DNA of 64,000 nt from Paracoccus bogoriensis (GTDB lineage: Bacteria > Pseudomonadota > Alphaproteobacteria > Rhodobacterales > Rhodobacteraceae): the NCBI RefSeq assembly GCF_019431455.1, contig NZ_JAHYSR010000003.1:101995-165994 (forward strand), read 5' to 3'. The notes beneath the pieces are model-generated. The model did no database searches, was not told where the DNA came from, and saw only the letters and a program-made list of their open reading frames with translations. This document shows, one piece after another, positions 18,534-27,245 of this stretch; within the stretch, counting starts at the first letter, position 1, and each line of letters opens with the position of its first letter. Position numbers and translations under genes: made by a program.

Positions 18534-19371
18534 GAACAGGCCCACCGATCAACGCCCTCTTCTGACCGACCGCGCGGCCCTTGACCGCAACCGCGCCCGC
18601 GCGCGGCGGACGGGCCATGCCGATCTGTTCCACCGCATCGCCGCAGACGAGGTCGAGGATAGGCTGGCCGAGGTTAACAGGACGTTTACGGCCCCCGCCA
18701 TCGTGACGGGTTTTCCTGATTTCTGGGCTGAGCGGTTTCCGCAAGCGCGGGTCGTGGCGGACGAGGACCGCCTGGATCTTGCCCCCGGCGCGCATGATCT
18801 GGTGATCCATGCACTGGCCCTGCACTGGGCCGACGACCCGGTCGGCCAGATCGTGCAGGCGCGCCGCGCGCTGCGCGAGGACGGGCTGTTCCTGGGCGTC
18901 TGCTTCGGCAACCAGACCCTGCACGAATTGCGCGCCGCCCTGGCCCAGGCCGAGGCCGAGGTGACTGGTGGCCTGTCGCCCCGCATCCTGCCCATGGGCG
19001 AGATTCGCGATCTGGGCGCGCTGCTGCAACGCGCGGGTCTGGCGCTGCCGGTGGCCGACGGCTTCAGCCAGCGCGTCAGCTACCGCGACCTGTTTCATCT
19101 GGCCCGCGACCTGCGCGCCATGGGCGAGGGCAATGCCATGGCCGCCCGCCTGCGCCGCCCCACCCGGCGCGAGGTTCTGGCCCGTGCCGCCGCCCATCTG
19201 GCCGCGCATCACCCCGACCGCGACGATCCGTCCCGTGTCGCCGTCACATTCGATCTGGTCTTTCTGACGGGCTGGGCGCCCTCGGACAGCCAGCCCAAGC
19301 CGCTGCGCCCCGGTTCGGCGCAGAGATCCCTGGCAGACGCCTTGAACGACATCAGGAAGCAACAGAAATGA
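18532..19371 (+). CDS. SAM-dependent methyltransferase, BioC/NDUFAF5-like
   Basis: 279 residues. It opens with LLTDRAALDRNRARARRTGH and then EVEDRLAEVNRTFTAPAIV, a pattern shared with the NDUFAF5-like group, followed by a degenerate class I SAM fold with HDLVIHALALHWADDPVGQI and LREDGLFLGVCFG. NDUFAF5 acts in complex I assembly in mitochondria; the bacterial proteins are mostly uncharacterised and sometimes called BioC. Its start codon overlaps that of divergent comF, so its promoter must lie inside comF. The end overlaps hemH by four bases (ATGA). Confidence 0.8.
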   Translation: MNRPTDQRPLLTDRAALDRNRARARRTGHADLFHRIAADEVEDRLAEVNRTFTAPAIVTGFPDFWAERFPQARVVADEDRLDLAPGAHDLVIHALALHWADDPVGQIVQARRALREDGLFLGVCFGNQTLHELRAALAQAEAEVTGGLSPRILPMGEIRDLGALLQRAGLALPVADGFSQRVSYRDLFHLARDLRAMGEGNAMAARLRRPTRREVLARAAAHLAAHHPDRDDPSRVAVTFDLVFLTGWAPSDSQPKPLRPGSAQRSLADALNDIRKQQK

Positions 19372-20396
19372 CCACCAGCCCTCTGCCCGCCGACCACCCC
19401 CCGGTTCTGCCTGCCAAGACCGGCATTCTGATCGCCAATCTGGGAACGCCGGACGGCTATGATTACTGGTCGATGCGCCGCTACCTGAACGAATTCCTGT
19501 CGGATCGCCGCGTCATCGACATCAACCGTCTGATCTGGCAGCCGCTGTTGCAACTGGTCATCCTGACCAAGCGGCCCTTCACCTCGGGCGCGAACTACAA
19601 GCTGATCTGGAACCACGAGGCGAATGAAAGCCCGCTGATGACGATCACCAAATCCCAGACCGAGATGCTGCGCGCCCGCGCCCATGAGGAGTGGGGCGAT
19701 CAGGTCATGGTCGATTTCTGTATGCGCTACGGCAACCCCTCGACCCCGGATGTCGTGGACCGCATGGTCAAGGCGGGCTGCCGGCGGATCGTGTTCCTGC
19801 CGCTTTATCCGCAATATGCGGGTCCGACCTCGGCCACGGCGAACGACCAGCTGTTCCGGGCGCTGATGCAGCAGACCTGGCAACCCGCCATCCGCACGGT
19901 CGAGCCCTACCTGAACCGTCCCGACTATATCAAGGCCCTGGCCGATAGCGTGCGTCGCGCGCTGGGCGACAGGATTCCGCCCAAGCTGGTGGCCAGCTAT
20001 CACGGGATGCCGCAGCGCTACCTGATGCAGGGCGACCCCTATCACTGCCAGTGCCAGAAGACATCACGCCTGCTCAAGGAAGAACTGGGCTGGCCCGACG
20101 GGGTGATTGACACGACCTTTCAGTCGGTCTTTGGCCGCGAGGAATGGCTGCGGCCCTACACGGTCGAACATGTGGCCGAACTGGCCAGGCAGGGCATCAC
20201 CGAAATCGCCGTGATCTCGCCGGCCTTCGCCTCGGACTGCATCGAGACGCTCGAGGAGATCAACGGCGAGATCCGGGAGAGCTTTGAAGAAGCAGGGGGG
20301 CACGAATTCACCTATATCCCCTGCCTGAATGACGATCCGGCGCATATCGAGGTGATGCTGAACGTCGTGCGCGAAAACATCGTGGGCTGGGTCTGA
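19368..20396 (+). CDS. hemH: Ferrochelatase
   Basis: Inserts ferrous iron into protoporphyrin IX, the last step of haem synthesis, at the inner membrane. 342 residues. Signatures include ILIANLGTPDGYDYWSMRRY and EFLSDRRVID, the active-site SYHGMPQRYLMQGDPY with the catalytic His, and the FQSVFGREEWLRPYT ferrochelatase pattern. The late Glu-rich helix with ASDCIETLEEI is also typical. ATG 19368 overlaps the methyltransferase stop. Followed by a bidirectional terminator. Confidence 0.97.
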   Translation: MTTSPLPADHPPVLPAKTGILIANLGTPDGYDYWSMRRYLNEFLSDRRVIDINRLIWQPLLQLVILTKRPFTSGANYKLIWNHEANESPLMTITKSQTEMLRARAHEEWGDQVMVDFCMRYGNPSTPDVVDRMVKAGCRRIVFLPLYPQYAGPTSATANDQLFRALMQQTWQPAIRTVEPYLNRPDYIKALADSVRRALGDRIPPKLVASYHGMPQRYLMQGDPYHCQCQKTSRLLKEELGWPDGVIDTTFQSVFGREEWLRPYTVEHVAELARQGITEIAVISPAFASDCIETLEEINGEIRESFEEAGGHEFTYIPCLNDDPAHIEVMLNVVRENIVGWV

Positions 20397-20411
20397 TCCG
20401 GCCAGCGACAA

Positions 20412-20442
20412 GCACAGGGGGCCGCAAGGGCCCCCTTGTGCG
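20412..20442. terminator. Bidirectional terminator between hemH and the L,D-transpeptidase gene
   Basis: GCACA-GGGGGCC pairs with GGCCCCCTTGTGC around GCAA, leaving one bulged base. It lies 15 bases after the hemH stop and 3 bases before the stop of the convergent gene, and probably serves both. Confidence 0.65.
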
Positions 20443-20444
20443 TT

Positions 20445-21044
20445 TCAGATGATCAGAACCTGCGTGCCGATCTTCGTCAGATCGTAAAGTTCGGCGATGT
20501 GTTCGTTGTAAAGCCCGATACAGCCGTTCGAGGACGGGCGACCGATCTTGCGCGTGTCATGGGTGCCGTGGATGCGGTAATATTGCCAGCTCAGCCACAG
20601 GGCATGGGTGCCAAGCGGATTGTCCGGTCCCGGCGGCACGAAATCCGGCCAGTCGGGGTTGCGCTCTTTCATGGCGGGGGTGGGCGCCCATGAGGGGCCC
20701 TCGACCTTGCGGATGATCTCGGTCCGGCCGGTGCGGGTGAGGTCTTCGCTGACGGGGATCGACGAGGGATAGACGCGATAGGTCTGCTGATCTTCGGACC
20801 AGAAATGCAGCGCCCGCGACTTCAGATCGCACAACACCGCGCCATTGGTCAGGTTCTGGAAATAGGGCCGCCAGTCCTGCATCCGGAAGCTCGAAATATT
20901 GTGCTGCGGCCCGGTGTTGACAGGCGCTGCCGCAGGCATCGGCTCGGCGAATTGCGCCAGCGCCGGGGCAGCCAGCCCTGCTGCGCCCATGGCCGCCACC
21001 GAGCCGATGAAGGCACGGCGGTTGAAGAAAGGTGAATTGCTCAT
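20445..21044 (-). CDS. L,D-transpeptidase (YkuD domain), Tat-exported
   Basis: 199 residues. The N-terminus NRRAFIGSVAAMGAAGLAA is a twin-arginine signal ending LAAPALA. The YkuD domain (about 70-199) contains HGTHDTRKIGRPSSNGCIGL with the catalytic His and Cys. The enzyme is expected to form 3-3 crosslinks in peptidoglycan or to attach proteins to it, acting in the periplasm. The residue two after the Cys is Gly where many family members have Arg. ATG 21044 is chosen because it starts the Tat signal. A CAP lipoprotein and a second YkuD protein follow. Confidence 0.88.
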   Translation of the reverse strand: MSNSPFFNRRAFIGSVAAMGAAGLAAPALAQFAEPMPAAAPVNTGPQHNISSFRMQDWRPYFQNLTNGAVLCDLKSRALHFWSEDQQTYRVYPSSIPVSEDLTRTGRTEIIRKVEGPSWAPTPAMKERNPDWPDFVPPGPDNPLGTHALWLSWQYYRIHGTHDTRKIGRPSSNGCIGLYNEHIAELYDLTKIGTQVLII

Positions 21045-21263
21045 CGTCTCATGTCCTGCGTTCGGGCACGCTCTACCGGCGTGCTTGCCGATTCCTGTGG
21101 TTCCGATCCCGAAAAAGATAGACAGCGCAGGCGATTCCGGCAATTCACCGCGCCGTCAGGCATAAGGCCGTTCTTCTTGCGCCCCTCACGCAGAGTTGGA
21201 TTTGAAGCTCGCGCGCCTATTCGCTACATCTGTGCGCAGGCTGGGGCAGGAGACAGATAAAAA

Positions 21264-21779
21264 ATGTTGAAAACAAAAGCGATTTCTGTGGTCTGCGTGC
21301 TGGTTCTGGCAGGTTGCGCGCCGCGCTACATGGCGCCGCCGGTCCAGCCGGTCGCCGCCGAGCCCGAAATTCCCGGCCAGATCAGCGAATTCGAGGCCGC
21401 TGCGATTCCGCAAAGGGTGTTGCAGCAGATCAACAGCCTGCGTGCCAACATCGCCTTGCAGCCCCTGGCGCTGAACCAGCAACTGACGGCCGCAGCCATG
21501 GCCCATTCCCGCGACATGTCTGCCCAGAACCGCGCGTGGCATTGGGGCTCGGACGGGTCTTCGCCCCTGGACCGCGTGCGCCGTCAGGGCTATCCTGGCA
21601 ATCTGGTGGGCGAGAACATCTCGGAATCCTTCGAGAACGATATCCAGACGCTGGCGGCTTGGATGGGCGTGCGCGAGACACGCGACGTTATCATGGACCC
21701 TGCCGCGACGCAGTTGGGCCTTGCATGGTATCAGGAGCCGTCGGGCAAGATCTGGTGGACGCTGCTGACCGGGAACTGA
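21264..21779 (+). CDS. CAP (SCP/PR1)-domain lipoprotein
   Basis: 171 residues with a lipoprotein signal whose lipobox LAGC places the lipidated Cys at residue 18. The remaining part is a CAP domain (about 45-170): INSLRANIALQPLALN, AMAHSRDMSAQNRAWHWG with the first conserved His, NLVGENIS, MGVRETRDVIMDP and WYQEPSGKIWWTLLTG. Bacterial CAP proteins are exported and poorly understood; some are linked to cell-wall functions. It lies between two L,D-transpeptidase genes, which suggests an envelope role. Normal size for the bacterial family. Confidence 0.87.
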   Translation: MLKTKAISVVCVLVLAGCAPRYMAPPVQPVAAEPEIPGQISEFEAAAIPQRVLQQINSLRANIALQPLALNQQLTAAAMAHSRDMSAQNRAWHWGSDGSSPLDRVRRQGYPGNLVGENISESFENDIQTLAAWMGVRETRDVIMDPAATQLGLAWYQEPSGKIWWTLLTGN

Positions 21780-21794
21780 GGCCCCACGCAAAAA

Positions 21795-21816
21795 GCCCCG
21801 CGATGACGGGGCCTTT
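21795..21816. terminator. Terminator between CAP gene and second L,D-transpeptidase gene
   Basis: GCCCCG/CGGGGC stem with a 6-nt loop, followed by CTTTT on plus and preceded by AAAAA, so it can work in both directions between the convergent genes. Confidence 0.7.
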
Positions 21817-21839
21817 TCGGGCACCGCGGGCAGGCCTGG

Positions 21840-22361
21840 TCAGGGCAGGATGATGATCGGGGTGTGGATCTGGATGGCGGCGTAGATCTCTTCCATTTCC
21901 GCGTCGCTGACGGCGATGCAGCCTGCGGTCCAGTCGCGCTGACGCGGAAAGAGGTTGTTGCCCTCGGGGCCGCGACCATGGATGAAGATGTCGCCGCCCG
22001 GATCCCGCCCATGCGCGGCGGCAAAGGCCCTGTCGCGTTCGTTCGGGTAGCTGATCCCCGCCGAGAGGTGATAGCGGCTGCGCGGATTGAAGCGGTCGAT
22101 GAAATAGACGCCTTCGGGCGTCTTGCCGTCGCCCTCGAACTGCTTGTGGCCGACAGGCTGAAAGCCCAGGCTGACGTCATAGGACCGCACCACGTTCGAG
22201 CCGCTGAGCAGGTGCATCCGACGCTGGCCCTTGTTCACCTGGATCCGGGTGATCGGCGGGCCGTCATAGCGCCGGAACTTGCTGGGCTGTTGTGGAGCCC
22301 CGCAAGCCGCCAGAAAGGCAAGCATGGAAAGTGAAAAGGTACGACGGGTCGTTCTGCTCAT
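21840..22361 (-). CDS. L,D-transpeptidase lipoprotein (YafK-type)
   Basis: 173 residues. The signal region TRRTFSLSMLAFLAACG combines a possible Tat pair with a lipobox, so the protein is probably anchored in a membrane. The YkuD domain shows GDGKTPEGVYFIDRFNPRS, HLSAGISYPNERDR, DIFIHGRGPEG with the catalytic His, and DWTAGCIAVSDAEMEEIY with the catalytic Cys. That last pattern is the YafK type, some members of which cut or modify lipoprotein-peptidoglycan links. ATG 22361 starts the signal; codons further upstream add nothing recognisable. Convergent with the CAP gene. Confidence 0.88.
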   Translation of the reverse strand: MSRTTRRTFSLSMLAFLAACGAPQQPSKFRRYDGPPITRIQVNKGQRRMHLLSGSNVVRSYDVSLGFQPVGHKQFEGDGKTPEGVYFIDRFNPRSRYHLSAGISYPNERDRAFAAAHGRDPGGDIFIHGRGPEGNNLFPRQRDWTAGCIAVSDAEMEEIYAAIQIHTPIIILP

Positions 22362-22424
22362 CACTGCCTCGGGACGTGTTCTGATTTTTATGGTTTCGGG
22401 ATACCATGTTTTGGACGGCAATGC

Positions 22425-23648
22425 CTAGCAGAGCGTTAAGGCTGCGACGATTTCGACATGGGGCGAAAAGCGGAACTGATCGACCACCGCAAGACGGGTG
22501 ATCCGGTATCCCGCATCGGCCAGAATTCGCACATCGCCGGAAAAAGTGACCGGATCGCACGAAACCGAGACCACCCGGCGCACGCCCGAAGCCGCGATGT
22601 GTCGCATCTGTGCGGCCGCCCCGGCGCGCGGCGGGTCGATCACGATCGCGTCATGCCGTGCCAGTTCGTCCCCGAGCAGTGGCCTGCGGGCCAGGTCGCG
22701 CACCTCGGTCGTGACCCGGCGCAACCCCACGGCACCGCGCCAGGCCGAATCAAGCGCGGCCAGCGGAGAGGCGAGTCCCTCGACCGCATGAAGCTCGGCC
22801 TCGGCCGCCAGGGGCAGGGTGAAGGTGCCGATCCCGGCGAAAAGATCCACGATCCGCGAGGCGCCCGCGACTGCCTTGTGCACCTCGGCCAAAAGCGCGG
22901 TCTCGCCCTCGGCGGTGGCTTGCAGGAATGCTCCCGGCGGCGGGATAACCTGCGCGCGGCCCATCGGCAACAGGGGTGGTCGGCGCGTGAGCGACTGCCC
23001 GTTCCAGTCCAGCCGCGCCAGATCGCCCTCTTGCGCCAGCGCCGCCAGCGTCTGGAACAGCGCAGGCTCCATCGGCCTGCCGCCGCGCACGGCCACATCC
23101 AGCCCCGCCGGACCGTGGATCACGGTCATGCTGATCTCGGCCGAACGCGAGGCCCCCGCAACGACGATACGGCGCAGCAGCGGCAGCGCGGCGGTGATCG
23201 ACGGGTGCATTACATGACATTCAGACAAATCCACGATCAGATCGGATGCACGGGCGTGAAAGCCCAGCAGCGCGCCCTTCCTGATGCGGCGTCCCGATAG
23301 CACCGCCCGCCTGCGCGAACGCAGCGGCGAGACATGCAGCGAAGGTGCAGGGGCCTCGACCCCTTGGGCCGCAAGTGCCGCCATCACGACCTGACGCTTC
23401 CATTCCGCCGTGAAGTCGTCCGAGGCATGCATCAGCGAACAGCCGCCGCAGGCGCGATAATGCGCGCAGATCGGCCGCACCCGCTCCGGCGAGGGCGTCA
23501 CGATGCGCGGCGCGGCAATGCGGCCATCGACCGCCTCGCCTTCGATCTCTTCGCCCGGCAAGACAAGGGGCGCCAGCGCGCGTCCCTGATCGCCGATGGC
23601 GATGCCGTCGCCCTTGCGGCCAAGCCGCTCGATCCGCCAGCGGCTCAT
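22425..23648 (-). CDS. Class I SAM RNA m5U methyltransferase (TrmA/RlmD-like)
   Basis: 407 residues. An N-terminal TRAM-like beta-barrel (RLGRKGDGIA) is followed by a [4Fe-4S] motif CAHYRACGGC with a further Cys at SECHVMHPS. The C-terminal Rossmann methyltransferase contains DLFAGIGTFTLPLA (SAM binding), IDPPRAGAAAQMRHIA and VSCDPVTFSGD with the catalytic Cys. Members methylate uridine in 23S rRNA or tRNA; which site is targeted cannot be told here. Last gene of the hslO operon; its start overlaps the upstream ABC transporter stop as ATGA. Confidence 0.9.
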   Translation of the reverse strand: MSRWRIERLGRKGDGIAIGDQGRALAPLVLPGEEIEGEAVDGRIAAPRIVTPSPERVRPICAHYRACGGCSLMHASDDFTAEWKRQVVMAALAAQGVEAPAPSLHVSPLRSRRRAVLSGRRIRKGALLGFHARASDLIVDLSECHVMHPSITAALPLLRRIVVAGASRSAEISMTVIHGPAGLDVAVRGGRPMEPALFQTLAALAQEGDLARLDWNGQSLTRRPPLLPMGRAQVIPPPGAFLQATAEGETALLAEVHKAVAGASRIVDLFAGIGTFTLPLAAEAELHAVEGLASPLAALDSAWRGAVGLRRVTTEVRDLARRPLLGDELARHDAIVIDPPRAGAAAQMRHIAASGVRRVVSVSCDPVTFSGDVRILADAGYRITRLAVVDQFRFSPHVEIVAALTLC

Positions 23649-25489
23649 TCGGCGGCCTCGTCCAGCGCCAGCACGCCGCCCGATTGATGCGCCCAGTAGC
23701 GGGCATAGCGTCCGCCGGCCGCCAGCAGATCGTCATGGCGGCCCTGTTCGACGATACGGCCATCCTCGATCACGATGATGCGATCCAGTTCGGCGATGGT
23801 GGACAGGCGATGCGCGATGGCCAGCACGGTCTTGCCCTGCATGGCGCGCGACAGGGCGGTCTGGACCTGGGCCTCGACCTCGCTGTCCAGCGCGCTGGTG
23901 GCCTCGTCCAGGACCAGGATCGGCGCGTCCTTCAGGATCGCCCGAGCGAGCGCGATGCGCTGGCGCTGGCCCCCCGACAGCTTGACGCCGCGTTCGCCCA
24001 GATGCGCGTCATAGCCCGTCCGGCCCATGTGGTCGCGCAGGGGCAGGATGAAGTCATGCGCCTCGGCGGCCTTGGCGGCGGCGATGATCTGCGCCTCGGT
24101 CGCGTCGGGGCGGCCATAGCGGATGTTGTCGCGGGCCGAGCGGTTGAACATTGCGGTCTCCTGCGTGACCGTCGCGATCTGCCGGCGCAGACTTTCCTGC
24201 GTCACGCTGCGCAGATCGTGCCCGTCGATGCGGATCGCGCCGCGTTCGACATCGTATAGGCGCAGAAGCAGCGCAACCAGGGTCGATTTCCCCGCCCCCG
24301 AGGCGCCGATGATGCCGATCTTCTCGCCTGGTCGGATGGACAGCGACAGCCCCTTGATCCCCCCTTGGTCCCGGTCATAGGCGAAATGCACGTCATCGAA
24401 GGTGATCGCGCCCTGCACCCGGTCCAGTGTGATCGCGTCCGGCGCATCCGTCAGCGCATGAGGCGGCGAGAGGGTCTTCATCCCGTCTTCGACCTCGCCG
24501 ATATTGCCCCACATGCCCATCAGCGCCATGCTGACCCAACCGGTCATCTGCGACAGTCGCATCGCGATCGCGCCCGAAGCCGCGACATCGCCCACCGTCG
24601 CAGCGCCCTCGCGCCACAAAAGGATCGCGCCACCCACCAGGATCACCGGCAGAATCCCCGCCACCACCATCAGCGACAGCCGGAACCAGGTCGAGACGAC
24701 CCCGAAATCCAGCGCGCGTTCCCGGAAACCGGCCATCGCGCTCAAGGCCGCCTGATCCTCGTGATCGGCATGGGCGAACAGCTTGACGGTCTTGATGTTG
24801 GTAATCGTGTCCACGACCTGTCCGGTGACATTGGCCCGCGCCGAGGCCCGCGCGCCCGATTTTGCCCGGATGCGCGGCAGAAAGAAGCGGATCAGCGCGA
24901 AATAGGCGGCCAGCCAGGCCAGCAGCGCCACTGCCCCCCAGCCATCCACAGCCAGCAGGAACGCCGCCGAGCCGATGACCGAGGCCAGCGCAAAGGCCAC
25001 CACGTTCACCATCTCTGACGCGACATCGGTTACGGCGCGCGCGGTCTGCATCTGCTTTTGCGCCAGCCGTCCGGCAAAGTCGTTGTCGAAGAAGGTCACC
25101 GAATGGCCCATCGTCCAGCGATGCAGCCGCGACAGGACAAGGGGCAGGACATTCGGGCCGATGATCACGTTGGAGCTGGCCGTCGAAAGGCCAAAGATTG
25201 CCGGGCGGATCACCAGAAAAAACAGCGCGAATCCCGCGACGAGGCCCCAGTTGTCAGTCCAGAACGTGCCGGGTGCGCTGCCGGCCACGGCGTCCACGAC
25301 CAGCCCCAGCAGCATGGCCGAGACCACATCCGCCACCCCGCCCATTGCCGAGGCCACCGCCGCCACGCCAAGGCCCGGCCAAGCACCCGACAGGCACCAG
25401 CGGAAAAAGGCCATCAGCGTGCGCGGCGGCGGGCCGTCGGCGGGACGAAAGGCATCGACCATGCGGCCAAGGCGGGCGTGCAGGCTCAT
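23645..25489 (-). CDS. ABC exporter, fused membrane and ATPase domains
   Basis: A 614-residue half-transporter, expected to act as a homodimer in the inner membrane. A six-helix transmembrane domain (about 25-335) is followed by a nucleotide-binding domain with Walker A GASGAGKST, signature LSGGQRQRIALARAI, Walker B ILVLDEATSALD and the H-loop AIAHRLST. It resembles multidrug or lipid exporters of the MsbA type. Substrate unknown. Linked by 4-nt overlaps to cca on one side and the RNA methyltransferase on the other, so it may be transcribed from the hslO promoter. Confidence 0.92.
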   Translation of the reverse strand: MSLHARLGRMVDAFRPADGPPPRTLMAFFRWCLSGAWPGLGVAAVASAMGGVADVVSAMLLGLVVDAVAGSAPGTFWTDNWGLVAGFALFFLVIRPAIFGLSTASSNVIIGPNVLPLVLSRLHRWTMGHSVTFFDNDFAGRLAQKQMQTARAVTDVASEMVNVVAFALASVIGSAAFLLAVDGWGAVALLAWLAAYFALIRFFLPRIRAKSGARASARANVTGQVVDTITNIKTVKLFAHADHEDQAALSAMAGFRERALDFGVVSTWFRLSLMVVAGILPVILVGGAILLWREGAATVGDVAASGAIAMRLSQMTGWVSMALMGMWGNIGEVEDGMKTLSPPHALTDAPDAITLDRVQGAITFDDVHFAYDRDQGGIKGLSLSIRPGEKIGIIGASGAGKSTLVALLLRLYDVERGAIRIDGHDLRSVTQESLRRQIATVTQETAMFNRSARDNIRYGRPDATEAQIIAAAKAAEAHDFILPLRDHMGRTGYDAHLGERGVKLSGGQRQRIALARAILKDAPILVLDEATSALDSEVEAQVQTALSRAMQGKTVLAIAHRLSTIAELDRIIVIEDGRIVEQGRHDDLLAAGGRYARYWAHQSGGVLALDEAAE

Positions 25490-26655
25490 GGTGTTTCCCT
25501 GGCGGTCGGGGCGGCATTCATCGCCGCGTCGATCAGCGCGGGCACAGGCAGCGTGAAGCCCGAGGCGATCCAGGCGCCTTCGGCCGCGCGCAGGGCCTGA
25601 CCGAGGGCGGGACCGGACAATCCGGGCAGGTCGGCGGCTCTGATGGGCAAGGGCGATGCCTGCGCGCGATCCAGCCGGGCGCGCCAGTCAGGGGGCAGCG
25701 TGCCGGCATGATGCAGCAACGCATGGTCCAAGGCTTCGTCGGCCTTCAGGCGATAGCCCGCCTCGTCCAGCGACCAGCCCGCGCCTGCGGCCTCGCGCAG
25801 GCGGGTCAGATGGCGCGATTCGTTGCGCGACAGGCGCAGCGCCGCGGTCGGGTCGCCCGGCACCAGCGCAGCCAGACGGCGCAGCCAGTCGGGCGCCACA
25901 TCCTGGGCGTGTTCGGCCGCGACAAGGGCATCCAGCCCCTGCGGGTTCGCACCGGGAAGGATCAGGTCCAGCACCCCGGTTCGTGCCATCAGCGCGACCG
26001 AGGCACCGGGCGCACGGGCGGCCAGCAGCTTGCGCATCTCGGCGCCCACGCGTTCGGGCGCGATCCGGGTCAGCCCGTCGCGCAGGCGGGCGCAGGCCTC
26101 CAGCGCCAGAGGCTGAGCCTCATGGCCATACTGGGCGAAAAAGCGGAAAAAACGCAGGATGCGCAGGTAATCCTCGCGGATGCGGGTGTCGGGATCGCCC
26201 ACGAAGCGCAGCCGCCGCGCGGCCAGATCGGGCAGGCCGCCGACTGGATCCAGCACCCGGCCCGCGCGGTCGGCGTAAAGCGCATTGATGGTAAAATCGC
26301 GCCGCGCGGCGTCCTCGGCCAGATCGGTCGAAAAGGCCACCACCGCGTGCCGGCCGTCGGTTGCCACGTCGCGGCGGAGGGTCGTGACCTCGAAGCCGCG
26401 ACCCTCGGCAATCAGCGTGACGGTGCCGTGGTCGATCCCGGTCGGCACAGCGCGCAAGCCCGCCGCCTGCGCCAGCGCGACGACCGTTTCGGGCAGGGCG
26501 TCGGTGGCGATGTCGATGTCGCTGACGGGCTCGTCCAGAAGTGCGTTGCGGATGGCGCCGCCCACCAGCCAGGCGCGCGCGCCGCCGGCCTCCAGCGCGT
26601 CGAGAACCTGGATCAAGGCAGCATCGTCCAGGATAGAGGATGGCAGCTGCGTCAC
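25486..26655 (-). CDS. cca: CCA tRNA nucleotidyltransferase
   Basis: Adds or repairs the 3' CCA of tRNAs. 389 residues. The class II nucleotidyltransferase head has ARAWLVGGAIRNALLDEPVS and SDIDIATDALPE with the metal-binding Asp pair, then TVTLIAEGRGFEVTTLRRD and RDFTINALYADRAGRVLDP, followed by an RNA-binding helical region (LRFVGDPDTRIREDYLRILR). The start is taken as GTG 26655 because it overlaps the stop of the upstream Nudix gene (GTGA), like the other junctions of this operon. Residues further upstream in the frame lack similarity. Confidence 0.93.
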   Translation of the reverse strand: MTQLPSSILDDAALIQVLDALEAGGARAWLVGGAIRNALLDEPVSDIDIATDALPETVVALAQAAGLRAVPTGIDHGTVTLIAEGRGFEVTTLRRDVATDGRHAVVAFSTDLAEDAARRDFTINALYADRAGRVLDPVGGLPDLAARRLRFVGDPDTRIREDYLRILRFFRFFAQYGHEAQPLALEACARLRDGLTRIAPERVGAEMRKLLAARAPGASVALMARTGVLDLILPGANPQGLDALVAAEHAQDVAPDWLRRLAALVPGDPTAALRLSRNESRHLTRLREAAGAGWSLDEAGYRLKADEALDHALLHHAGTLPPDWRARLDRAQASPLPIRAADLPGLSGPALGQALRAAEGAWIASGFTLPVPALIDAAMNAAPTARETP

Positions 26656-27245
26656 GGCCGTAGCCTTTCCGCCAGACCCAGAAGCATCCGCGCCGTGGCG
26701 CCCCACAGATAATAGGGCCCGAAAGGCGCGACGTGATAGGCCCGCCAATCGCCCCGCCAGCGCCGTTTTTCGACGCGGTATCGGGCAGGATCGGCGATAT
26801 GCGCAAAGGGCAGGGTGAAGACCTCGTCAACCTCTGCGGTCTCGGGGATCGGGATGAAATCGCCCGCGACCAGCGCCACGACGGGCAGGACGGCAAAGCC
26901 CGTCACCGTGCGGTGCGGAGGCAGGGCGCCCAGAATCCGGACCTGCGCGGGGCCCAGCCCGATTTCCTCGCGCGCCTCGCGCAGGGCGGCCGCGGTCTCG
27001 TCGGGATCGGTCGGGTCCAGCTTGCCGCCGGGCAGGGCGATCTGGCCGGGATGATGCCGCAAACCCGAGGCGCGCTTGGTCAGGATCAGGCGACCGTCGG
27101 TTTCGTAAAAGCCTGCCAGCACCCCCGCCCGCCGCAGCGTGCCCGAAGGGGGCACCACGCCGGGATTGAGGTCGTAATCCGAACTTGGCTGCGCCTCGCG
27201 CGTCAGCGCAAGGCGCAGCAGGTCGGGCGACCAGCGAGGGCTCAT
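26652..27245 (-). CDS. Nudix hydrolase, CoA diphosphatase type
   Basis: 197 residues. The NudL/NUDT7-type signature LTKRASGLRHHPGQIALPGG precedes and merges with the Nudix box, which ends with REAREEIGL. This pattern marks enzymes that hydrolyse coenzyme A or acyl-CoA to phosphopantetheine and 3',5'-ADP. ATG 27245 overlaps the hslO stop and its own stop overlaps cca, so it is the second gene of a coupled five-gene operon. Codons upstream to 27341 fall within hslO and are not part of the protein. Confidence 0.9.
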   Translation of the reverse strand: MSPRWSPDLLRLALTREAQPSSDYDLNPGVVPPSGTLRRAGVLAGFYETDGRLILTKRASGLRHHPGQIALPGGKLDPTDPDETAAALREAREEIGLGPAQVRILGALPPHRTVTGFAVLPVVALVAGDFIPIPETAEVDEVFTLPFAHIADPARYRVEKRRWRGDWRAYHVAPFGPYYLWGATARMLLGLAERLRP

